Positions 55,077 to 63,956 of a stretch of DNA of 64,000 nucleotides are shown here, in pieces. The stretch is from a virus, in IMG/VR virus record IMGVR_UViG_3300025319_000005, positions 148,633 to 212,632 of that record; one strand, 5' to 3'. Position numbers and translations under genes: made by a program. How positions within the stretch are numbered: position 1 is the stretch's first letter; the number at the start of each line of letters is the position of its first letter. Under the pieces are notes generated by a model that did no database searches, was not told where the DNA came from, and was given only the letters and a program-made list of their open reading frames with translations.

Positions 55077-55349
55077 TTATTTCATTTTTCTACAATCAGT
55101 TGGAAAAACCTTTATGGAGTTAGCATAGATGTCATAAGTTGCATGAACTATGTCCAATACATACTTTTGGCCATCCGCATCTGATGTTATACATTTTCCT
55201 TCTCCATCCGGATGTCTAAATGCTTTCAACACCTTGGATGTTGCATCGTTAAAACTTTCCTGTTCTTCATACACCAATTCTACTGGATTCCATTTTCCAG
55301 TTGATTTATTAAATTCTGGCGTTTCAAAAGTATACCCTAAATATTCCAT
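55077..55349 (-). CDS. Hypothetical protein, 90 aa
   Basis: Compact mixed protein (GKCITSDADGQKYVLDIVHA). TATCTTTG (55380-55387) lies 31 nt upstream. No domain named. Confidence 0.6.
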   Translation of the reverse strand: MEYLGYTFETPEFNKSTGKWNPVELVYEEQESFNDATSKVLKAFRHPDGEGKCITSDADGQKYVLDIVHATYDIYANSIKVFPTDCRKMK

Positions 55350-55379
55350 ATATTAAAATTATTTGTTTGTTTGCTTCAA

Positions 55380-55387
55380 CAAAGATA
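55380..55387 (-). promoter_or_regulatory. Host-type -7 promoter element TATCTTTG
   Basis: TAnnTTTG on the minus strand, 31 nt before the ATG at 55349. Confidence 0.5.
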
Positions 55388-55421
55388 TAGAGTAGTATTT
55401 AAAAAACCAAGAAATTTTAAA

Positions 55422-55865
55422 TTATTCTATAATATTAAAAAAGAAATACGGAATTATTGGGGAATCTTCTCTATAATCACAATCGAAAGTATAACCTTTA
55501 TAGATAACATCTAAATCAAATTGTCTATGTTCATTTCCTAAACCATCTAAAAGATATATTTTTATTATATTAACTCTCTCAAAATCATGAATCCATTCTT
55601 TAATATGAATAGCAGTACTTATTTTTATTGTTTTTTCATTGTTGAAATTTGAGATGAAAAATCCTTGTATATTATCATTATTAATTATTTCATCGTCGAT
55701 TTGCATTTCTACTATAAATCTATTTTTTCTTAAAAAGTCCATAGTAAAAAACAACGGTAATCCATAACGTTTCAACATGCCATCTTTAGAAATGTTGTGA
55801 CCACAAGAAACCTTTTCTATAAATACTGATCTTTTTCTACCTATATAAGTTTCATTGCTGTCCAT
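55422..55865 (-). CDS. Hypothetical protein, 147 aa
   Basis: Beta-rich (FIVEMQIDDEIINNDNIQGF; YKGYTFDCDYREDSPIIPYF). Overlaps the stop of the upstream gene by 14 nt. No family recognised. Confidence 0.6.
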   Translation of the reverse strand: MDSNETYIGRKRSVFIEKVSCGHNISKDGMLKRYGLPLFFTMDFLRKNRFIVEMQIDDEIINNDNIQGFFISNFNNEKTIKISTAIHIKEWIHDFERVNIIKIYLLDGLGNEHRQFDLDVIYKGYTFDCDYREDSPIIPYFFFNIIE

Positions 55866-56607
55866 TAAACCACTTATCTTTATACTTTAGTATTTTTTGC
55901 ATCTTTATAGCATCTAATATTAAGCCTTTTCCATTATTCAATGTTATGGTGTAGTTTTTTGATAAAGCGTTCTCTAAAGCCTCAAAACTAAGTCTTGTTC
56001 CCTCTATGGAAAAGCCTCTTTCTGTGAATTTCACATCAAATGGTCTTTGTGAAGTTTTATCAAATTTAACCAAATAAGCTTTGTTTGAAGGTAATGATTC
56101 AGTGGGGGTTTGAACTGGTGCCTGAACTGGCGAACTTTGTTCTGCAAACGTTCTTTTTATTATTGGTGCTGACATTTTTTTTATTACTTTCTTTATATGT
56201 TCTGTTATGGCAGAAGTTTGTGTTGTTGTCTGTGAACTTACATCCGGTTGATTTGAAATATTTTGTTGCATTTTTGAAAGTTTTATTTTATCTTCCGCTT
56301 TTTTCTTTTGGTCTTCGACACTTTTTTTCATTGTATCAAGTTTTTTCATTTTTTCTTTCTGAGCTTTCATATTTAGACCTTCTGCATTTCTTTTGTTTGG
56401 TTCCTTTAATGCACTCATCATTTTCACAGAACCTTGAATAGATAAATTGGATTGTGTTTTTTCATCATCAATGAAAGAATCCATTTTGTCAAAAGTACTT
56501 AATGTTTCTTCATCACTTTTTTCATCATCTTCCTGCTCTTGTTCTTTGATTATTTTATTAATTTCAAAAAGAACAGCTTTATCCATATATCTTAAACCAG
56601 ATTTCAT
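55852..56607 (-). CDS. Virion-type protein with tag-like N-terminus
   Basis: 251 aa if started at ATG 56607 (MKSGLRYMDKAVLFEINKII); ATG 56586 is the alternative. LFE and IIKE sites lie in the first 25 residues. Lys/Gln-rich coiled middle, then a C-terminal folded part (VKFTERGFSIEGTRLSFEAL). CTATTTAT at 56612-56619. Confidence 0.6.
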   Translation of the reverse strand: MKSGLRYMDKAVLFEINKIIKEQEQEDDEKSDEETLSTFDKMDSFIDDEKTQSNLSIQGSVKMMSALKEPNKRNAEGLNMKAQKEKMKKLDTMKKSVEDQKKKAEDKIKLSKMQQNISNQPDVSSQTTTQTSAITEHIKKVIKKMSAPIIKRTFAEQSSPVQAPVQTPTESLPSNKAYLVKFDKTSQRPFDVKFTERGFSIEGTRLSFEALENALSKNYTITLNNGKGLILDAIKMQKILKYKDKWFNGQQ

Positions 56608-56611
56608 AATA

Positions 56612-56619
56612 ATAAATAG
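56612..56619 (-). promoter_or_regulatory. CTATTTAT late promoter motif
   Basis: Exact match on the minus strand; 4 nt before ATG 56607 or 25 nt before ATG 56586. Confidence 0.45.
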
Positions 56620-56628
56620 CATTAAAAA

Positions 56629-56658
56629 AGGAAAGGCCACCATAAACCGGCAACCTTT
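56629..56658 (-). terminator. Intrinsic terminator
   Basis: AAAGG...CCTTT stem with inner GCC/GGC pairing and T6 after it on the minus strand, downstream of the 58-aa basic gene. Confidence 0.6.
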
Positions 56659-56684
56659 CAATTCTACTTGTTTTAAGATTAAAA

Positions 56685-56861
56685 CTACTTTTGACCAAAT
56701 AGGTCTTTCATATGTTTCTCAAATTTCTTTTCAGCAATTTTCCTGGCATCTACCAATTCTTTTTTTCTTACATGCTTAACTTTTTGCGTAGCTTTGAGTC
56801 TTTTATTTCTTTTAAGTCCTCTTTTTTGAGTGGCTTTTTTCTTATTAGCTGGTTTTTTCAT
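56685..56861 (-). CDS. Small highly basic protein, 58 aa
   Basis: MKKPANKKKATQKRGLKRNK then a Lys/Arg helix ending MKDLFGQK. About 40% Lys/Arg. ATG 56861, stop TAG 56685. Likely DNA or RNA binding, perhaps DNA-condensing in the virion. Confidence 0.6.
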   Translation of the reverse strand: MKKPANKKKATQKRGLKRNKRLKATQKVKHVRKKELVDARKIAEKKFEKHMKDLFGQK

Positions 56862-56912
56862 AATTCTTTTTTTGATAAAAATAAAGCCAAAACAAACTAA
56901 AGTAAAGAACTA

Positions 56913-58553
56913 TTATCTACGATTTATTTCATCTCTAACTTGTGCCGCTTTTCTATAGTCTTCATATTCTAAAGCTTTCTCAAGTTCGATGTTTAATTCA
57001 TCTATATTCATATCAGTTACATTTTTTGTCGGAGCCGGTCCTTTTTCTTCTTCTGGAGTTCTCGTTAATAAATCTTCTTGATTTCTACCTAACAAAGCTG
57101 CTATTTCATCTTCATGTTCTGGAGGAAACATATCTTCTGGTTCAGGAATTTCCTCTCCTTGATTCTCATATGCTTCAATTTCACCACTTACAAGTCTTAC
57201 TATTTGTTTTATTTTTTCTATAGCTCTTGGTCCGTCATGAATTGTGTCATCCATTAATGTCATAAATTCGTCAGGTTCCATTGAGGCCATTTTATTAAGA
57301 ACATAAGCTATTATGGTATAATCTTCACCTTCTTCGACAACAACAAACGATAATGCATCATGAAGATATTTCCAAAATTGAGGTCCAATTAATTTTAACC
57401 AATGCTCATCATAATAAGAATCAGCCTGTTTAACAACTTCTTTAGCCAAAGGTTCTCCATGTTTTTCTTGAATGTCTGACAAATGTTGTAAAAACAAGAT
57501 TTCAACTGCAGCTTTTGCTACTTCATGTAAAAGAACTGGAAATATAATAGCCGTTGCTTCTGCTTTCACTTCATCTCCTTGAGTATCTAACTTAGAACTT
57601 CCCCACATCTGTCTTGCTCCAAATGATTGTTCTACTGGCATTTTCCACATAAATATTTCAACATTTGGCATCATTTTATTATATAAAGGATAAAGTCTTG
57701 GGTCAATTCCATCTAATGCATTTTTTATTTCATCAAAAACTTTATGTGCTCTATATCCGGCACCCATCATAAGAGTATTGCTTACAATTCTCTTATTTAC
57801 ATGTTTTTTTATAATTTCTAATTCTTCTGGAGTAAACTGTTGTGCAACTTCTTCTTCTGGATCATCGTTATCTTCAGGTGGTTCGATTTCACCTGGGTTT
57901 TTTAATTTAGCATCAATCATTTGCATCACTTCATCAGAAAGACCAAATTTTCTTTTCACAATTTCTTTAGCTAAATTTTCTAATGCCCCTCTATTTCTTC
58001 TTTCATAAGTAAGAATCATATTAAGAGCATTTTGAATTTCCATCATGCTCATTGAACCGACGTCACCTAAAGTTCTTACAATTGATTTAAATTCTTCACT
58101 TCCTATTTTTTCAATAGTACTTTGGTCAAGTCTTTGTTTTGAAAATAATTCAACATTACCAAAAGGCGTTTCTGATTGTCCTTGAATTCCACTTCTGATT
58201 GATGGATGTGGCTCGTGTTCTCCTGGGTCAATATCCATTGGAGCCTCTTTTATAAGGCGCTTCATTCTGGATTTTTCTTTTTCTAACTTAGCCATTTTAA
58301 CCCACTCATTAAGAAATTCTTCTGTTTTTATAGAATTTTGAATTTCTTTCTTTTTAGCTTTAGGATTTGGCTTTGGAAAAGTTCCGGGCTTAGGTATCTT
58401 AATAGGATTTGGACGTCTTTCTCTTTGTGGAGTTATTACCGGAGCTGGCTTAGTTGTTGGAGCAGGCTGTGCACCATTTTCTTTTAAAAATTTTTTGACT
58501 CCCTCTGAAATAAACTTTTGAAGTTGTTTTTTGGTAAGTTTTATGTTTTTCAT
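56913..58553 (-). CDS. Large virion-type protein with tag and C-terminal UVR motif
   Basis: 546 aa. MKNIKLTKKQLQKFISEGVK ends the tag with FISE. A Pro/Lys linker follows. Residues ~325-350 contain PVLLHEVAKAAVEILFLQHL, an HExxK helix reminiscent of phage metallopeptidase-like or structural proteins. The last 30 residues (IDELNIELEKALEYEDYRKA then AQVRDEI) match the UVR motif of UvrB/UvrC and Clp proteins. CTATTTAA lies 23 nt upstream. Confidence 0.65.
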   Translation of the reverse strand: MKNIKLTKKQLQKFISEGVKKFLKENGAQPAPTTKPAPVITPQRERRPNPIKIPKPGTFPKPNPKAKKKEIQNSIKTEEFLNEWVKMAKLEKEKSRMKRLIKEAPMDIDPGEHEPHPSIRSGIQGQSETPFGNVELFSKQRLDQSTIEKIGSEEFKSIVRTLGDVGSMSMMEIQNALNMILTYERRNRGALENLAKEIVKRKFGLSDEVMQMIDAKLKNPGEIEPPEDNDDPEEEVAQQFTPEELEIIKKHVNKRIVSNTLMMGAGYRAHKVFDEIKNALDGIDPRLYPLYNKMMPNVEIFMWKMPVEQSFGARQMWGSSKLDTQGDEVKAEATAIIFPVLLHEVAKAAVEILFLQHLSDIQEKHGEPLAKEVVKQADSYYDEHWLKLIGPQFWKYLHDALSFVVVEEGEDYTIIAYVLNKMASMEPDEFMTLMDDTIHDGPRAIEKIKQIVRLVSGEIEAYENQGEEIPEPEDMFPPEHEDEIAALLGRNQEDLLTRTPEEEKGPAPTKNVTDMNIDELNIELEKALEYEDYRKAAQVRDEINRR

Positions 58554-58576
58554 GGTCTCAGTATTATGATTTACAT

Positions 58577-58584
58577 TAAATAGG
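58577..58584 (-). promoter_or_regulatory. CCTATTTA late promoter motif
   Basis: On the minus strand, 23 nt before the ATG at 58553. Confidence 0.42.
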
Positions 58585-58609
58585 TCAAATTAATGTGTTT
58601 TCATAATCA

Positions 58610-58699
58610 TTAAAACAATTCTATTTCTCCAAAAGATATTGCTTTTAACAAATCATCAATAGTTTGAAGTTGCTCTTTGGTAAAATCCTTTTTTGCCAC
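58610..58699 (-). CDS. Small protein, 29 aa, GTG start
   Basis: Reads (V/M)AKKDFTKEQLQTIDDLLKA then ISFGEIELF, stop TAA. A CTATTTAAT motif about 15 nt upstream supports the GTG start. Small helical protein of unknown function. Confidence 0.5.
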   Translation of the reverse strand: MAKKDFTKEQLQTIDDLLKAISFGEIELF

Positions 58700-58731
58700 T
58701 ATAAATTGTTTTTATTAAATAGTTTTAAATT

Positions 58732-58762
58732 AAGAAACCATCTTTTTTAGAGATGGCTTCTT
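58732..58762 (-). terminator. Hairpin, probable terminator of nrdJ
   Basis: AAGAA-CCATCT / AGATGG-TTCTT stem just after the NrdJ stop. The T-run on the minus strand is short. Confidence 0.6.
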
Positions 58763-58782
58763 TGGTTAACGATAGGTTAAAA

Positions 58783-61353
58783 TTATGAACATTTGCTTGA
58801 GGAACAATTTATGCAAACAACGCACCCTTCTTGATAAACAAGTGTATTTTTAGCATTGCAATTAGAACAGGTTTCTGTACTTTTTTCACCATCTAATATG
58901 TATTTTTTTAAAGTTCTACCAATTGCTCTTGCAAAAGATGTTATATTTCCCTCTGATTTATTTAGTTGTTCAACAATGAATTTTATATCAGAACCATGTC
59001 TCAATGAAAGCGAAATCATACGAGTTAAAGCCTCTTGTTCATCAGTTTCAAAGTGCTCTACAATATTTTCAATTATCATTCCATCTGCATCAAGGTCATA
59101 TCTTCCTCTTTTCACTTTTGTAAGAGTGCCATTTTTTAATTTTACCGGTAAGTGGATGGATTTTTCTTTAAAAGTAAAAACCTCATAAGGTTCTTCTGAA
59201 AGAAGCCCAACAAGAACAATCCATTTTTTACCATCGGTTGTTACGTGATATATATCACATGGTAGTGTTTTTGGTCTATGTGGAGCTGTTGTTTTATTAA
59301 TTTTATTTGATTTTTCTTCTTCTTTTTTTTCTGCTGAACCAAGAACTTCTGTCATTGTTCCTGCTCTATATGTAGTTCCTCCTTTTACGGTTTTAGTGTT
59401 AAATAAATCCATATATAGTTTTTTGAAATTTTCAAATGGGTAATCACTTGGTATATTTACCGTTTTACTCATTGCTGAATCAATATATTTAGACATAACC
59501 TCCATTGTTTTTGAGTGTTCGTCAATTCCTAACTGAACAGTTGTTGCCGCCCATTCAGCAGTATTTTCCCATTTGTTTTTTAATTCAAGGAAACGAACAG
59601 CATAATCTTTAACAACAGTTTCTCTTAATAGCCCTCTTGATTTATCAATCTTCCAAGAATATCCATCAAAATCTGTTTTTAATAAATTTTCATCCCCTTC
59701 CTTAATCCATTTCCACGACTGTAAGTTATCTGAATTAAGAGAAGATGGTTGTGTATTAAAGGCTTTATTCTCCCAATCAATATTGGAAGGCACAACAAGA
59801 CCTTCTGGTGGATAAGGCATCATTGTCGTTCTTGTATACGTAGGCATAAATACTGGTTCTAAACCACCACTTACAACATTTGCAAAAATAGAAGAGTTTC
59901 CTGTCGGTTGAATAGAAAGTAAGTGGGAATTTCTGATTCCATATCTTTCAATCATAGATTGAGTTTCAGTGGAAAGATTTGAAATAAATTTACTTGCAAG
60001 ATATTTTTCTTTATCAAATAATGGAAATGCTCCTTTTTCTTTTGCAATTAAAGAAGACGCCTGATAAGATTCATTTGCTATAAATTTCATTAGATTTTCT
60101 GTTATTTCTAAAGCGTAATCAGAACCATATCTTATATTTAACATCATTAAAGCTGAACCATATCCCATAATTCCAAGTCCAATTCTTCTTTTGCTTTTTA
60201 GATTTTCTTTTTGAGAGTCAAGAGGTACACTAGTTATATCATTAACATTATCCATGAAACGTATTGCTATTGGTATTATTTCTTTAATTTTTTTATAATC
60301 CCAATCTTTTTTTTCAAAATCAATAAATTGCGTTAAATTTATTGAGCCAAGTAAACAGACACCGCCAGTTGGAAGTAATTGTTCACCACAAGGATTACTT
60401 GCTGATATATATTCATTATAATATAAATTATTTAATCTATTAATTGTATCAACGAAAAGAACTCCTGGTTCATTTCTGTTATATGTGGATTTCATTATTA
60501 AATCCCATAATTCATTTGCATTTTTATAAGTTTTATAAATAATTACTGGATAACCTTTTTCTTTCCATTTTTTCAGGTTTCCATCCCACTCTTTATTATA
60601 TATATCTTTATTAAAATCAAAATCAGGAAATTCCAAATTCCAAGGAAGATTATTTTGTACAGATTTCATAAATTCATCCGTTATTAAAAGTGACATATTA
60701 AATTTTGTCAACCTTCCAGGTGTTTGTTTTGCTGTTATAAACTCCTCAATATCAGGATGATAACACGACATTGTTACCATCTGGGCACCTTTTCTTATTT
60801 TTCCTTTTGCTTTTTCGTTTTTTGACTTTTTACCACTTCCTTCTGTTATCACAGCAGATTGTGTATCCCACATATCAAGCATTCTAACAGAACCAGGACT
60901 TTCATTCCCAATCCCTTCAATAAATCCACCTCTTGGCCTCATTGTATCAGCACAAAATCCATAACCACCTTCAGACTTTAAAATAAGAGCTTGTCTTCTT
61001 AAAGCCGACAAGATTCCTTCCATAGAATCTCTGTCTTCTCCAACGAATCCATCTACAAAACAATTAATATAAGTGGTGCCCTTTATTCCGGTTCCAGCAT
61101 TTGATGTAATTCTTCCTCCTGGAACGAATTTAAAATCTTCAAGCGCCCACATAAACTGATTTGTCCAATATTCTTGATTTAATTCTACTTTTGCTAAATC
61201 TTTAGCAACCCTCAATTGAGTTTCATCAATTGTTTCATTTAAATATTTATATGTTTGTTCATAAATTTCTTTACTAAATTCATCTACAAATTTCGTCCCT
61301 TTTATTTCTTTTAATTTTCCTTTTGTTTGATTTTCCATTGTTTCTATTGCCAT
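58783..61353 (-). CDS. nrdJ: Class II (B12-dependent) ribonucleotide reductase
   Basis: 856 aa. It makes deoxynucleotides for replication using adenosylcobalamin instead of a tyrosyl radical subunit. Active-site pieces: YINCFVDG with the redox Cys, NPCGEQLLPTGGVCLLGSIN (the N-x-C-x-E core and second Cys), GIMGYGSALMML, and SIQPTGNSSIFANV. The C-terminus carries a 100-residue extension and a zinc ribbon CSNC...CINC with a final CS pair that likely shuttles electrons. Single-gene enzyme, so no NrdB is needed. Confidence 0.93.
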   Translation of the reverse strand: MAIETMENQTKGKLKEIKGTKFVDEFSKEIYEQTYKYLNETIDETQLRVAKDLAKVELNQEYWTNQFMWALEDFKFVPGGRITSNAGTGIKGTTYINCFVDGFVGEDRDSMEGILSALRRQALILKSEGGYGFCADTMRPRGGFIEGIGNESPGSVRMLDMWDTQSAVITEGSGKKSKNEKAKGKIRKGAQMVTMSCYHPDIEEFITAKQTPGRLTKFNMSLLITDEFMKSVQNNLPWNLEFPDFDFNKDIYNKEWDGNLKKWKEKGYPVIIYKTYKNANELWDLIMKSTYNRNEPGVLFVDTINRLNNLYYNEYISASNPCGEQLLPTGGVCLLGSINLTQFIDFEKKDWDYKKIKEIIPIAIRFMDNVNDITSVPLDSQKENLKSKRRIGLGIMGYGSALMMLNIRYGSDYALEITENLMKFIANESYQASSLIAKEKGAFPLFDKEKYLASKFISNLSTETQSMIERYGIRNSHLLSIQPTGNSSIFANVVSGGLEPVFMPTYTRTTMMPYPPEGLVVPSNIDWENKAFNTQPSSLNSDNLQSWKWIKEGDENLLKTDFDGYSWKIDKSRGLLRETVVKDYAVRFLELKNKWENTAEWAATTVQLGIDEHSKTMEVMSKYIDSAMSKTVNIPSDYPFENFKKLYMDLFNTKTVKGGTTYRAGTMTEVLGSAEKKEEEKSNKINKTTAPHRPKTLPCDIYHVTTDGKKWIVLVGLLSEEPYEVFTFKEKSIHLPVKLKNGTLTKVKRGRYDLDADGMIIENIVEHFETDEQEALTRMISLSLRHGSDIKFIVEQLNKSEGNITSFARAIGRTLKKYILDGEKSTETCSNCNAKNTLVYQEGCVVCINCSSSKCS

Positions 61354-61456
61354 TTGTTTTAATTTATTTTTTGTTGAATTAAATAATAAGTATTTTTCTT
61401 AATGTTCAGAGAAAAGAGGATAGTCCTAAAAAGAAATGCTAAAATAATAGAATATT

Positions 61457-61894
61457 TTAATTACGATTTCTAATTTGAGCTTCCATAGTTAACGCCTTAA
61501 TGCCGGATTTTATATTTGCGTTATTTTCATCTTCTATTTGTATATCTATTTTTGAAGTGTCAAAGATCATTCTTAACGAATATCCATCTTCTCCATTTCT
61601 GTTTTTTAAAACCATCATTGTGGCTTTCTTAATAACTTTATCCTCATCTGGTCTCGCAATTCCTAAAATAATATCAGCTGTTTGTGCTTTACCAAGGCTT
61701 TCAGAGATTGTATCGAGACCGAACTTGTCTTTATTCATTGAACTATTATGAGTGTAAATGTCATTTGCAAAAAACATATGTGCATCCTCCACTGTTATAT
61801 CAACAGTTTCTTCTTCTCCAATTAATTCTATGGACATTATTTCATCTTCTAAAATGTCTATTATTGACTCACTTACTATATTCTGTTTTTTCAT
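61457..61894 (-). CDS. Split intein C-half plus C-terminal part of gp41-like helicase
   Basis: 145 aa. Residues 1-50 (MKKQNIVSESIIDILEDEIM to AHMFFANDIYTHN) are an intein C-fragment: block F AHMFFAND and block G YTHN before Ser+1. The extein continues SSMNKDKFGLDTISES and ends the RecA-like helicase core (DIILGIARPDED, KNRNGEDG). Splicing in trans with the product of 63165-63956 would rebuild the helicase. It overlaps the endonuclease stop by 26 nt. Closest known relatives by wording are the gp41-1 and gp41-8 split inteins. Confidence 0.92.
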   Translation of the reverse strand: MKKQNIVSESIIDILEDEIMSIELIGEEETVDITVEDAHMFFANDIYTHNSSMNKDKFGLDTISESLGKAQTADIILGIARPDEDKVIKKATMMVLKNRNGEDGYSLRMIFDTSKIDIQIEDENNANIKSGIKALTMEAQIRNRN

Positions 61895-63121
61895 TTTTTA
61901 TAAAATTTATACATTTTTCTATTATTTGTTTTTTGTCGTTTTTATAATCTAACTCTGGTATTCTTAACACTTCATATCCTTTACTAATTAAAAAACAATC
62001 TCTCAAAATATCTCTTTCTTTTTGTTTCGTGGATGAATGCCAAAAATCACCATCAAATTCTATTATTTTATTTTCAAATTTAAAATCCACACTTATAACA
62101 TATATATCATTTTGATATGTATAAAAAACATGTTCCTCATTAAGTTCTGCAAAATAACATTTACTTTTTTCGAATTCATCAATTTGTTCATATATGCTCC
62201 AAAACAATTCTTGTGATATTTTACTATAATTTTTTAAAAATCTTCCATTAATAATAAGCTGTGTAAATCGTTCTTGTCTTTTTATGGGACCAACAATTGG
62301 ACCATACCTTTCTATATAACCCTCAACAGAATTTGAATAAGAAACTTTTTTACAATATTCTTCGTATCTTTTTTTGCCATCAACCTCACCGTATCTTTTT
62401 TTAAATGCTTTTAAACTTGTTTTATCCATTGATTTGCAATATTTTTCATATTCATCTTTACCTTTTTCTTCGCCATGCTTTTCAATATACGTTTCAAGAG
62501 AATTTTTGACATTCTAATTGAATTTTCATTCCAAATTCTTGTACCTTCTTCTTCTCCATATATCTCAATGCGCCTTTCTAATGTGGACCCATTTTTCCAA
62601 TCTCCTTTTTCTTTTTTCTTTTGAATTCCGACTCTCCATTTCTCTAAATAAGAATTCCATCTTTTTAAACCCTCTTCTTCTCCATATCTTTCGGTCATTA
62701 TTTCTAATGATACACTTCTTTTACTTTTTCTAATTTCATCCCAAATTTTATTACCCTCATCTTCTCCTAATTTAACAATAAGTTTTTCAAGAGTGACAAC
62801 ACATTTTTCATTTTTTTCATCAAATTGCTTTTGACCCTCAACCTCTCCATATCTTAATATGAAAGATTCTAATGATGATGAATTTCTATTAAATTTTTCT
62901 TTTATTAATTTTATTCTCGTTATCCAATCACATTCTATATTATTTATTATAAAGTCTACTATTAATTTAAAATTGTTATGTATAAAAATTTTATTAAATT
63001 CTTCTATAATATTTGTTAATTGTTCTTTTTGAAACTCATTAATTTTATTAACATCTAAACATTTTAAAGATTTAATATTTAATAATTCTTCTATTGTTTT
63101 AAACTTTTTTATTTTTTCCAT
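61869..63121 (-). pseudogene. Vsr-like homing endonuclease inside the split intein, frameshifted
   Basis: Start at ATG 63121 (MEKIKKFKTIEELL), with CTATTTAT 4 nt upstream. Repeated ~35-residue units (ERYGEEEGLKRW-like) occupy the N-terminal 60%. The frame breaks at an A-run (62503-62507): adding one base joins RMSK to NSLETYIEKHGEEKG, another repeat. The C-terminus, open from 62429 to 61869, has IIEFDGDFWHSSTKQKERD and YEVLRIPELD, a Vsr/EDxHD-type nuclease core. It sits exactly between the intein halves, as in known fractured genes. Confidence 0.8.
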
Positions 63122-63125
63122 ACAT

Positions 63126-63133
63126 ATAAATAG
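63126..63133 (-). promoter_or_regulatory. CTATTTAT late promoter motif
   Basis: Exact match on the minus strand, 4 nt before the ATG of the homing endonuclease. Confidence 0.45.
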
Positions 63134-63164
63134 TATGAAAATAAAATTTTGAGAGCGACACAAA

Positions 63165-63956
63165 CTACTTTTTAGAAAATAAAAAATCTCCTTTTGATAA
63201 TCCGCTTTCTATAGATTTATATTCATTATTTTTTATTGGAAAAAAATGTTTTGAAGAACATAATATTTCCTTTCCGCTTTTTAGTTTAATTTTATACACA
63301 CTTTGTTTTTCAATTGGGAAAATATTAATTACTTTTTTAAAACCAAGATGTGTCAAAATTAAATCATTAACTTTTAAGTATTGTATTTCTTTTTTACCAT
63401 CTGGAGTATCAATTAGAGAATTTAACCCTAAACATCTTCCACTCTGAGAAGCTGTCCAGATTGGAATATTCATTTCCATTGCCATTCCTCTCAGACCTTC
63501 ATAAATTGAAGTCAGTGCAAATCTTTTTTCTGAAAAACTTGATGTAGCCTTCATTATGTCAGCATAATCAATAATAATTACATCTGGCACAATACCTTCT
63601 CTTTCTAAAACTTTAAGATGCGATTTAATAGTATTTAAAGACGCTGAACCAGTTGGAAATTCCTTAATTATAAGATTTCCACCTTGTTTTGAAATTTCTA
63701 AAAGAGTTTCTCTTATTACATCAGGATATTCAATAACATCTTTTAAAGGTAAACCGGTTAAACACGAATCTATTCTATTGCCAATAGCACTTTCCTGTAA
63801 CTCGAGTGTATAATATATTACTTGTTTTCCTGCCTTTAATGCAGTACACGCAAATTTTACTAACATCATGGATTTTCCTCCACCAGTTGGAGAAAGTATA
63901 ATTCCAAGCTCTCCACCAGCAAGACCTCCACCTATTTTTGAATCAAGACCACTCAT
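63165..63956 (-). CDS. gp41-like replicative helicase N-part plus split intein N-half
   Basis: 263 aa visible. Helicase core: Walker A SPTGGGKSMML (~22-32), YYTLELQE, Walker B VIIIDYADIM, and WTASQSGR at the splice site. Residues 176-263 (CLGLNSLIDTPDGKKEIQYL to LFSKK, 88 aa) are an intein N-fragment with Cys1 and block B CSSKHFFP. The true helicase start is further upstream: KKYRTPIPA precedes the ATG in frame, then a TGA occurs at 63990-63992. That suggests a frameshift or another break at the A7 run (63978-63984). Confidence 0.9.
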   Translation of the reverse strand: MSGLDSKIGGGLAGGELGIILSPTGGGKSMMLVKFACTALKAGKQVIYYTLELQESAIGNRIDSCLTGLPLKDVIEYPDVIRETLLEISKQGGNLIIKEFPTGSASLNTIKSHLKVLEREGIVPDVIIIDYADIMKATSSFSEKRFALTSIYEGLRGMAMEMNIPIWTASQSGRCLGLNSLIDTPDGKKEIQYLKVNDLILTHLGFKKVINIFPIEKQSVYKIKLKSGKEILCSSKHFFPIKNNEYKSIESGLSKGDFLFSKK

